Shown here piece by piece: positions 12,395-24,300 of a stretch of 64,000 nt of DNA. Made by a program: the position numbers and the translations under genes. The stretch spans positions 16,182,001-16,246,000 of the forward strand of contig OU342631.1 of the NCBI GenBank assembly GCA_910589415.1. Direction: 5' to 3'. The first letter of the stretch is position 1. Each line of letters begins with the position of its first letter. The notes beneath the pieces were generated by a model. It searched no databases. It was not told the origin of the DNA and saw only the letters and a list, made by a program, of their open reading frames with translations. The stretch comes from Malachius bipustulatus. Taxonomy: Eukaryota > Arthropoda > Insecta > Coleoptera > Melyridae.

Positions 12395-15300
12395 TCATTT
12401 TATACAATCATAAGTATCATTATTAGAAATTGTTCGAGTAGTTTTAATTAAAGGTCCAAATTCTAGTAGCATCAATTCGAATGTTATTATTGTTCCAGCC
12501 ATCTAAAATAAGAAAATAATAATAATAAGAAGAAGAATAATAAAGTGCTGCAATGTCTTACCCTCAACAGAAAGCTTCTTGTCACTAAGAAAAATTTTGA
12601 ACCGGTAAGGCCTATGTGGGAAAAATTAATCTGGTTAATAAATCGACTGATCTGAAATTAAGTAAATTAGTGAATATCTAGTCAATTAATATTGAAAGTG
12701 TAATTACTTCAGTGCAGTAATGTTCTGAAGGTACCGAATGAAGATATTCCAAAGGCTTACGGCTTTCTTCATAAATTCTAGCTGCAAACAAAGCAACTAC
12801 TAGTGTTCTTATTAGTAAAAATCCAAATGAATAAAAGAAATATACACTTTCAATTATTGTAACTCGTACTCTGTAATAATAAAAAAACTGGTTATTATAT
12901 TACTCGTATTAATAGTTCAATGAAAAAGTAACATTTTTCTTTCAAGCAGCTTACTTCAGGCTGTTGTATAACTGGATACAAATAAAGAATGTATTATTAA
13001 TAAAAGTGATCATGACTAGGGGTCCTAAATGTTTATCCACCATGACACAGAGTCGTGATAGACGATTATAATCCTCTCTAACTTCCCTCCAAAATTTCTC
13101 GTGCATTGTTTTATTCCCCTTTATCCTTTTATTTATTAGTTTGAAATTGGAAGCCAAGGAGTAACTTATAAGAATTATGAAGAGGTCTGTGAAGTTCCAG
13201 GTAAATGTTGATGTTATATTGATGAACTGAAAAGCCAAACGGTTGAAATATTAGAACAAATAAATAAGAATAAAGTACATATTTTATCCCTGACCAAGCA
13301 GTTTTAGTACGTTGTGTAACAGCAGTGGCGGCTCGTGGAGTGCAACGTTAGTGAAGTATTAGATTCTACACAGAAGGAGGTCCGGTCAGTTCGAAAAATT
13401 CCATTTTTTCAAAGTCCAGTCAGCTCAAAAAATCGAATTTTGTAAGTCCAGTCAGCTCGAATTTTCTTTTTTTTGCAAAGTCCGGTCAACTCGAAATCCA
13501 GTCAGCTGCAAATTATTTTTCTTTTGCAAGTCTGGTTTGACAGGCTCAAAAAAGGTAAAATTTTCGGGTTAACCGAACTTTTTTCTAACAGGACATTTCA
13601 AAATTAAAAAAAAATCGAGCTGCATTGACTAGACTTATTTTATCTGCAAAAAGCTCATATACGAGCTGACCGCATATTGTCAAAAGGGATCTTGCCAAAA
13701 CAATGAAAAAATAGACTTGGCGCTTTATAATTAAGGAATTTCAAATAAGAACAATTTATTAATTATTATTACCAACAAGAGAAACTTAGAACAAGATTTT
13801 TCAATTTAAAAACATTAATACGTGAAGTGGCACTTCACTCACTTATTCATATGAAAAGCAGCCGCTATCCACTATGTAATAATCATCAAGAATATCTCAT
13901 CTGTTTTCGCGATCCTCACGATTCTTCACTCAACCACCTTAGTGGGATTGAGATTGAGTAGTGGGATTGAGATGAGATAGTCGTGGCAAAATGAAAAAAA
14001 TTATTGTTGACAACTAACAGTCATAAAAAATTTCTACTATACAGGGTTAGAACTATTTAAAGGGTCACTACAGGGATATCCTAAACCATTGAAGATACGA
14101 GGTCGGTTAAATTAGAGAAAAGTTGCGCTATTTTGTGGCCATCTCGAATCCGTCAAAACATGCAAGATATCTGTTCTGTGACCGTTCCTGAAATATCCTG
14201 AAAAATCGAGAAATCTTATTTTTGCCATATCTTTCTTACCATTGGAAATTAATAAATAATTTTTCGTAGGTTTACATAAGCCGTTATGAGCTATTATTCA
14301 TCTGACGTTTCAAAAATTTTCAAAGCAGACTAGATCCCAGAGTTTTCATAGTCAACTTTCGTTTTTCTTATGGCCGCCATATTGTTTTTTTATGCCGTTC
14401 GATAAGAAAAAATAATGTAAACCAAAAATTAATAAATTTTAGAAAAAAAAAATTTATTTTTTCAAAGAAAAACAGAAAATTTTTCGCTGAAATAGGTCAA
14501 TATGAAGTCATACTGCTTGCATTATAGTTTTTTAATTTCTCTATGATTCGGTCTAAAAAGTTCTTTTTTTTTAGGAAAAAATGAACAAAATTTTTTTTCA
14601 TTTATTTTTTGAAGTTTATTAGTTTTTGGTTTCCATTATTTTTTTCATAACGAACGAAATAAAAAAAAAACAATATGGCGGCCATAAGAAAAACGAAAGT
14701 TGACTATGAAAACTCTGGGATCTAGTCGGCTTTGAAAATTTTTGAAATGTGAGATGAATAGCTCATTAACGGCTTATGTAAGCCTACCAAAAATTATTTA
14801 TTAATTTCCAATGGTAAGAAAGATATGGCAAAAATAAGATTTCTCGATTTTTCAGTTTTTTCAGGATATTAATTTCAGGAACGGTCACAGAACAGATATC
14901 TTGCATATGTTTTGACGGATTCGAGATGGCCACAAAATAGCGCAACTTTTCTCTAATTTAACCGACCTCGTATCTTCAATGGTTTAGGATATCCCTGTAT
15001 AGTGAGTGGCCCTTTAAATAGTTCTAACCCTGTATCCTGTATGTATTATTATACAGAGTGTTTACTGTAAGGTTGGCCAAACTTCACAGGCTGATTCTTC
15101 AGACTAAAATAAACAAAAAATTTCCCATTAACGTGTGTCCGGAAATGCACCGTTTTTGAGATACAGGGTGTCGAAGAAATATTCTTTTTCCAGTTTTTTG
15201 ACGATATCTCGGGAACCGTATGAGATGCAATGTTCAGCTCTTATACAAACACTATGTGCTCACTGATCCCCTTATTTTCGCGTAAAATAAAGGTTTTCAA

Positions 15301-18300
15301 AATATTCAGTGGCGTAGATTTAGGGTATTTTGAGGGTTTCCACCCCCTAATTTCTACGCCACTAGAATAAATTCGATTTTAAGCAGCGCTTTTAAATAAC
15401 CGCCCATGTTTTCTATACCAAAAAGGTACTCTCGGTTAACGGCTCTTAAATGAGCCGTTTCCGAGAAAAATGTCATTTATATGAGAGAAAACATAACTTT
15501 TTTAACGATTTTTCAACCGCATTTTGGAAAAATGAAAGTAAGTGAAAACTTATTCCTATAATTAATGTTTTCTCTCATAAAATTACATTTTTCTCGGAAA
15601 CGGTTCACTTTGCCGTTAACCAAAAAGAGTACCTTTTTGGTGTAGAAAACATGGACGGTTCAAAGGCTCTACTTAAAATTGCATTATTTATTCCAGTGGC
15701 GTAGAAATTAGAGGATCGAAACCCTCAAAATACCCTAAATCTACGCCACTGAATTAAAAAAATATATATATTTTACGGCGAAAATTAGGCGATCAGTGAG
15801 CAGTGTGTATAATAAGAGGCTGAACATTGTATCTCATACGGTTCCCGAGATATCGTCAAAAAACTGTAAAAAGAATATTTCTTCGACACACCCACTGTAT
15901 TTTAAAAGCGGGTGAATTTCCGGACACACGTTAATGGGAAATTTTTTGTTTATTTTAGTTTGAAAAATCAGCCTGCGAAGTTTGGCCAACCTTACAGTAA
16001 ACACCCTGTATTTTCGCGACTCTTCTACACCTTTTGCATATTTATTTATTTCATTTATTGACAAATACTCATCATCTCAGCTTGACAAATAGGCACCTAT
16101 ACGAGGGAGAAATACATGTAAAGGGCAAATTTGTACAGTCAAAACGGATATGGGAATGGATATGGTACAGTGTGTATATATCATATCACCAGAAGAAAGA
16201 GGGTTCTTCCCCGATTTTTTTTTTCATTCTAGTAGAAATTTCTTCTTTTATCGCATTTTTTAAAAGGCATCTTAGCATTTTTTTTCATGGTCAGCAATAT
16301 GAACCAACGGACATTAAATTATTTATTATGTTGTGATTCTACCTTCTATCTCATCATGAATAAGCACTCTGGCAGGTTCTGAGTCCACCTGAATTTTTTC
16401 CGGTATCCCGGTAGGTCAATCCGCCCCTGCATGTAGAAAAAATGACATCTTTAATAGTTTACAAAAAAAGCGTCAATGGCAAATAAAATAATGTCGAATG
16501 ACGAGTTCCAGAGCGAGGTATCTTTATACTGCTCTGAGGTAGCGGGACTATAATTTGATAAGCTTATTCACAATTCTGTGCAGAAAGATCACTGAATAAT
16601 GGTAGGTACCTCTACTATGTCTTCTTTATTCAAGAGACACTGCAACAAAACGACAAGAGCTTCTCCTGAGGACACCAGATCTCGAAAAACCGCCATCCTA
16701 CTTTTTTTTCTCCTAATACACTAATGCCCGTATTCACAAACGATAATTTCCTAAATAATTACGTAATTATTTAAATGAGTGAGATGGAGATATGCAGTTT
16801 TTTTGCAATAGAATGAGATGGGGATAATTGATTACGTAATTATTTAGGAAATTATCGTTTGTGAATACGGGCGTTAGGGTCGTATGCTAGAAAATCTCAT
16901 TTGGCGTTGTTAACGTAACACCGATGTCAATCTGACGTTGTTGTTAAAATCAATTCGGTATGCTAGAAAGAAATATTCATGATTTGACACTGTTGTTAGG
17001 TAACATTATCATGTTAATAATGTAACATGAACAATAGCGGCAACGTTGTATATTCGCTGATTACAGGCTAAGAACAATTCACGAGCTAGATCGAAGCCGA
17101 ACCGAAGTTCAATTTCGTAATTAATCGGCGATCCGAGATGATCGGGGTCGATTGAGGTTTCGTGTTGTTAGATGTTGGATTGTTGGCTAGTGCGCCTACT
17201 GAACGCATGCGTATGAGCTAGATAAACACGAAATTCGTCGACCCGTCGACCGTCAACGTCATTGCCTATTTAATATTTCCCTTTTACTCCGCCCATGGTA
17301 AAGTTTGTTTACCTATATTATATTATTTTTTTGTATCTAAATGCGTCCCTGCTATGTTTCTACAGTTACTACTTTCTCGAAGAAAAATTTTGTAAATTTT
17401 GTAAGATCTGATGCGGAGTTATAAAGGAGTTATTAAAATATTTTAAACTGAAATTATAGTATAAAAATACTAGGTAGGTACCTACTTGGTTAATTTTTAA
17501 TTCATGGAATAATGCCCGTATTCACAAACGATAATTTCCAAAATAATTACGTAATTAATTAAATGAGTGAGATGGAGATATGCAGTTTTTTTGCAATAGA
17601 GTGAGATGGGGATAATTGATTACGTAATTATTTAGGAAATTATCGTTTGTGAATACGGGCATAAGATTGTTTTGATATTATTTAGTTGTAATGACACTGT
17701 AAATTGTTGGATTGAGTTCATGACATTTTGTCATGACATTTATATGTCACTCACTATTGTCAATATACGTTAAGTTAAGTTGAGCTCCGGTTGTTGGACG
17801 CTGACAATGGTGTAAAGTGTATCAAAGAATAATAAAATTATTATGGCTGAAGAACAAGCGTATCTTTAATTGAATTAATCCAGTTACCTTTTTAACAGGT
17901 TATGGGCTCAGGACTATAAAGTAACGTGTTTTATCGCGAGTTTATTTTCTTTTCCTGCCGATTGGTTGTTGCAGAATTGAAGATATTGCAGTTTGTTCAG
18001 TTTCAGTTTGGTGTTTTACAAAATGTCGGTAAACTATTTAAACAACGTGCCAAAGTTGGTTGGACGTGAAAACTACGACGAGTGGTGTTTTGCCGTTGAG
18101 AACGTTTTTGTCCTTGAAGGATTAACGAATTGTATATCTGGTGTTGAAACGGATACTGTTTTACTAGCAAAAGCAAAGTCAAAGTTGATTTTAACACTAG
18201 ATCCCACCTTGTACGTGCACGTAAAGGATGCCGAAACGTGCAAGGACGTGTGGCTGAAAATTAAAAACCTTTACGAAGATACGGGTGTCACAAGAAAAAT

Positions 18301-21300
18301 TGGGCTGTTGAGAACTTTAATTTCATTAAGGCTGGACACTTGTGATTCAATGGAAACCTACATAAATCAAGTTGTAGAAACGTCCCAGAAGCTCAGAAAA
18401 ACAGGTTTCAAAATAGATGACGAATGGGTCGGTTCCCTGTTGTTGGCAGGTTTGCCGGACATGTATGCCCCCATGCTGATGGCAATCGAACATTCAGGTA
18501 TATCAATTAGTACAGATTCCATCAAATGTAAACTTCTTGACATGGAAGAAACCCCTAGTGGTAGCGGCAATGGCAAAGCAGGTGCCTTCGCAGTAAAGCG
18601 AAGCTTCAATAAGTTTCAACCTAGAGGTGGCACTAGTAGTAACCAGAAAATGGACGCTACAGCTGATTTTAATAAACAAAGAAGCAAAAGTAATGTCATA
18701 TGTTTTAAATGTAAACAAGCTGGACATTACAGATCGGAATGTCCTTTTTTGCATAACTTTACACCCTCCGACGGAAGCAATGTTTTTAGTGCTGCTTTTT
18801 TAAGCGGGGACCGTAATAAATTTGAATTTTACTTGGATTCTGGAGCGAGCAGGCATATGTCACCAAATGAAAGCTGGATCAAGAATGAATCCCAGTCAAC
18901 TATTCATGAAGTTGTAGCAGCCAATAAACAGAAACTTTCAGTAAAATGTTCTGGTGACCTGGACATTGTCACATCATGCAATGGGCAGTTTCATAATATA
19001 GTGGTGAAAAATGTACTATGTGTGCCAGGCTTGAATACAAATCTCATCTCTGTCAGTCAGTTAATTTCAAATGGTAATCGTGTTTCTTTTACAAGAAATG
19101 GTTGTTTCATTTATAACTGTCAGAATAAACTATTGGCCACAGCGGACTTGGTTGATGGTGTTTATAAGCTTAACTTGAAAGAAGAAAAATGCATGTTAAG
19201 TGTCAACGGCGAAACATGGCATAGAAGGTTAGCGCACATTAACAGCCAAGATTTGAATAAGATGAAAGACTGCGTTGATGGCATAGACTTCACAGGCAAA
19301 GTTGAAATTGACAAAAATGTTTGTATAGTGTGTTGCCAAGGTAAGCAATCGAGGCTGCCTTTTTCGAATACAGCTGCACGCAGCTCTGAAATACTTGAAA
19401 TAATTCATGGAGACGTCTGTGGACCCATGGAAGTTACCTCAATTGGTGGATCGAGGTATTTTTTACTTTTTGTAGATGACTGTAGTAGAATGTCTTTTGT
19501 ATATTTCTTGAAGAACAAGAGCGAAGTTTATGAACGTTTCAAGGAATTTAAATCAATGGTAGAAAACCAGAAAAATAAATCGATTAAAATTTTTAGAAGT
19601 GATCAGGGTGGAGAATTCTGCAGTAACGAATTTGAGAATTTTTTGAAAAAGGAAGGTATAATACATCAGAAAACAAATGCTTATTCTCCGCAGCAAAATG
19701 GTCTCGCTGAAAGGCTTAACCGTACTCTTGTTGAAAAAGCAAGATGCCTTTTATTTGATGCTGATCTAAAGAAGATTTTTTGGGCCGAAGCAGTAAATAC
19801 ATCGAATTTTCTGAGAAATAGATGCATCGCTAGTGGCTTAAATAATAAAACACCTTTTGAAATTTGGAATGAAGTGAAACCTGACCTATCAGGGTTACGT
19901 ATTTTTGGAAGCACCGCCATGGTGCATGTACCTAAAGAAAGAAGACTAAAGTTTGATAAAAAGTCAAATAGGCACATTTTCGTAGGATATTCGGAGACCA
20001 CAAAGGGCTATCGAATTTATAATCCTTGTACCAATGATGTAACGATCAGTCGAGATGTCATTATAAATGAAAATCTTCCACCCAAAAGATATGATACGGT
20101 TCCAGAGGAGAGACAGAAGGAAATATCAGTTTCAGTGGGGGAAAAGGATATAAATTTGAGTTTAGTTGAAGATGAGCTGACTGAAGCAGGAAACTTGAAA
20201 CTAAACGATTCTGTACTTGATGACGATCCAGTAGCAGATGATCCAAACGACCATGACTATGTACCATTCAATATGCCAAAGAAGACTCCCATACCCGAAG
20301 ACGATGATGTGAGAAGATCCGAAAGAAGAAGAAAAGAAAAAACCTACGACGATTATGTAACATATATGTGTTCTGTTGAAGATGCCGGTATTGAAAATAT
20401 TTCAAATGATGCAACTCCCACAACTGTAGCTGATGCTTTATCTAGGTCTGATGGCAACAAATGGAAGAAAGCTATGTTAGAAGAGATGAAGAGTCTAAAA
20501 GAAAATGAGACGTGGGAATTGGTTGATTTACCAAGAAATGCTACGGCTGTTGGATGCAAGTGGGTTTATAAATTAAAAAGTGATGGTGAAAATAAAAATA
20601 CTTATCGTGCAAGATTAGTGGCTAAGGGGTTTACGCAACAGGAGGGGGTAGATTATAATGAAACATTCTCCCCAGTGGTAAGACACTCCACCTTAAGGTT
20701 ATTAATTGCTTTATGTGTTAATTTAAACTTGGATATTTTTCACTTGGATGTAACCACAGCCTTTTTGCATGGTCATTTAGACGAAATTGTTTTCATGAAA
20801 CAGCCGGAGGGGTTTGTAGAAGTAGGATACGAGGACAAAGTTTTGAAATTAAATCGTGCAATTTACGGTTTGAAACAATCTTCGCGAGTGTGGTACAAAA
20901 GAGTCGATGATGTTCTAACTGGTTTGGGTTATAAAAAGTCTCAGTTTGAACCATGTGTTTTCATTAAATTTACTGAAGGTCTGGTAACCATGATCGCCCT
21001 GTATGTTGACGATTTCTTCATTTTTTCTAATGACGGGACTGAAGCAGATTTTTTAAAGCAAGAATTGGGGAATAATTTCAAATTAAAAGATCTTGGGCAG
21101 GCCAAAAACATACTAGGTATGAATATTTGCATCAATAAGGCAGAAAATGTTATTACGTTGGATCAAAGCCAGTATATTGAAACCTTGCTAGCAAAGTTTA
21201 ACATGCTCGATTGTACGCCTGTGGATACACCCATGGAGAAAAATTTAAAACTTGTCAAAAGTGAAAATTGTAAAATTTCTGTTCCATATCAACAATTAAT

Positions 21301-24300
21301 TGGAGGTCTCATGTACTTGGCCGTTATGACAAGGCCTGATATTGCATACAGTGTTAGCTATCTTAGTCAATTTAATAATTGTTTTGATAATACTCATTGG
21401 CAAAGTGTTAAGAGAATTTTAAAATATCTTAAGAAAACTAAAGATCTTTGTTTAAGATTTAATAAGGGGTCAAAACATTTAGAAGGTTTTGTGGATGCCG
21501 ACTGGGGCAGCGATTCTGTCGATAGACGATCTTATACAGGCTTCTGTTTTACTTTTTCAAATTCATTAATATCTTGGGAGAGTAGCAAACAAAAAACGGT
21601 TGCACTTTCCAGTACAGAAGCCGAGTATATGGCTTTGGCGGAAGCTTCAAAGGAAGCTATTTATTTAAGAAATCTGTTGAATGAATTGACAGGTTCTCTG
21701 GATTGTATTTTATTATATAGTGACAGCCAGAGTGCCTTAAAGTTAACATCTAACCCAATGTTTCATAAGAGGTCCAAGCACATTGATGTTCGTCACCATT
21801 TCATAAGAGAAAAAATCACAGATGGTATTATTAGTACCGAATATTTACAAACAAATGAAATGCCTGCGGACCTCTTGACAAAAGCATTAGGTTCAAATAA
21901 ACACCATAAGTTTCTGAATCTTTTGAATTTAGTTAATAAGTAGTATTGAGAAGTACTGTTATGTTTATTTTATAGGTTTGTTTACTTTTGTTATTAATTT
22001 AGTAAGTCGTATAAAAATGTCATAAACTAGTGGGGGTGTTGGATTGAGTTCATGACATTTTGTCATGACATTTATATGTCACTCACTATTGTCAATATAC
22101 GTTAAGTTAAGTTGAGCTCCGGTTGTTGGACGCTGACAATGGTGTAAAGTGTATCAAAGAATAATAAAATTATTATGGCTGAAGAACAAGCGTATCTTTA
22201 ATTGAATTAATCCAGTTACCTTTTTAACATAAATAAACATAGAAGAAACACTTCAATCTGGAGTAGGTAATAACGGGATTTATTAAAAATCTTCCTAAAA
22301 TTTGACAGCTAATAATAATTAATCGATCCATACCATAGAGATAGAATAGAGAGGAGACGACATGACGTGACACAAATGGGATCAGGTCCGCCATATTGAT
22401 AGTTGATACCACTTTTATGTCAAACTTATGTTATGACATAAGTGAACGCTTTTTATTGAATTTCATTTGATTTAAGGACTGTCTTTAAGATCTTTGGTGT
22501 TAAATTGAAAAGCCAATGATGGTTTCTTGTGCAGTTCGTACCTGCTGTAGTAGAGACTGCACTGATAAAAAAAAACGTCCGGAATAACATTCCATAGGTA
22601 AGTATCAACAATATACAGGACCGTACCTACTTGCATAGTACACTAAAAATCTAAAATTGAAAATGACCATGATTATTTGCCGGATATTTTATATTCTTTT
22701 ATTGACTTGAAAAACACAAAAGGTCTGCAATATTCATCTGAAGACGTGTTAAAAATATGTATGAAATGTGAGAAACATTTTTATTTATGAAAATTTTGCA
22801 AATAAAAATTAAGTCTGACCCTGTCGAGTCGCCATATTGTTACTCCTATAAGCTCCACCCACTGATGCCGTTTTTTAATGTACTATTAGGTGATCATAGC
22901 GGCTCCTCTCTATTCTATCTCTATGATCCATACCCTGTGATTATTGTAACATGGCCATTTAACATTGACATTCAACTGTTCCTGCTCGATTTTCCTTTCT
23001 AGCATACCAAATTGGGTGATTTCAGCTTTAACGCCGTTGTCAACATGAAATTTGACATGGCGATGTTAAAGCATTTAACATGGTCACGTGACCATGTCAA
23101 AGTGATTTTTAACAACAGTGCCGGGTAATCCTCCACTTTACGTCGCCGCCATAATGCGCGTGCGCGGAATATCAGATCCAGCTGGCAGTTTAGAACACCA
23201 AATGCATGCATAGTTGCCAGCTTTATTTACAATACCTATATTTGAGGGATCTACCTATTATCAAATAATGAACTTTTTAATCTTGATATTCAGGTCTTTG
23301 GTCAGGGTACGTTTTTTTTTTCATTTTAAGAACATTTGAAGGAAAAAAACCTACCCTGACCAAAGACCTGATTTATAGTGATTCGCATTTTTTATTCGAC
23401 TGGCCAAAATTTCCTTAAAATGAAAAAAAACCTACCCTGACCAAAGGACCTGACATAAAATGTGGTTTTATTATCATGCATTAATAATAATTCGTTGATT
23501 ATCAACAAGGTAATTCATTATTATCAAGATTAAAAAGTTCATTATTTGATAATAGATCCTGCAAATAAAGATGATGGCAACTATGCATGCATTTGTTGTT
23601 CTAAACTGCCACTTGACTGATATATTCCGCGCACGCGCATTATGGCGGCGACGTAAAGTGGAGGATTACCCAGTGCCGTTGTTAACAGCGCTGTCAAATG
23701 CGAAATTTAGTTTCTGTTTCTAGCATACCACCCTTAGGCGAACTTCTTTCAACTAATTAAAACATAATGCATCATTCGTAAGCAGAATTCCGGCCTATAT
23801 CTAAGACTAAAAATTGGTCTTTGGACTTAATTTGCTCATTGGTCAGGGATTACAGCAGAGTTAATGATTGAAAATTTTTTACTTCTACTAGAGCAGCCTT
23901 CCAGTGGGAGTATCCTATAACAGTGAATACGTGTGGAAACGCAATTCCAAAATAATCTTCAGCAGGGTATGATGAAAAATGTTCGCATTTCTGTGCAGCG
24001 ATTAGGGCGTTCAATATAAAAAGCAAATGTTCCACTGAAATTAAAACAATAAGGAATAAATTTATTTTTGATTTGTGGTGAACATTGACGTTCAACAAGT
24101 CTCTTCGCAATAATAAGCAATTTTTGTGGATCTGCAATCTCTTAACAAGCGCGTATACTAGTACTACTCCGATCAAAGCGCTTATCAATAACATCACTGC
24201 GCAAAAACTTTTTGAACAATCAATTTATACAAACCCAAAGCCAGACCCATAATTATAAGAGCAAGCCACTTGAACTTCTTCCCCAAATTCAGACAATTGT

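Larger units (their letters stand above)
17700..22234 (+). mobile_element. Full-length Ty1/copia LTR retrotransposon
   Basis: Two 193-bp LTRs (17705-17897 and 22037-22229) begin TGTTGGATTG and end TTTTTAACA; they look identical base for base. A perfect 5-bp target duplication TAAAT flanks the element (17700-17704, 22230-22234). Directly after the 5' LTR, GGTTATGGGCTCAG matches, with one difference, the complement of the anticodon arm of initiator tRNA-Met, the half-tRNA priming site used by copia. A purine tract, AGTGGGGG, precedes the 3' LTR. Each LTR has AATAAAA. The internal frame is intact. It is antisense to receptor A, within its third intron. The features indicate a recent, structurally complete insertion. 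Confidence 0.95.
16877..23733. mobile_element. Possible large non-autonomous Harbinger-like element, heavily nested
   Basis: GGGTCGTATGCTAGAAA at 16877 faces TTTCTAGCATACCACCC ending 23733, flanked by TTA (16874-16876, 23734-23736). Additional inner copies of GGTATGCTAGAAAG occur near 16952 (plus) and 23000 (inverted). If this is one element, it was later split by a 150-bp MITE, the copia element and a Mutator-like MITE; without them it would be under 2 kb. No transposase was found. Alternative: independent short elements that share a terminus. Confidence 0.4.

Noticed and set aside
17993..18022. An N-terminal extension of the copia polyprotein
   Set aside because: The frame starts at TTG, not ATG; the first ATG is at 18023 and gives the conserved Gag beginning.
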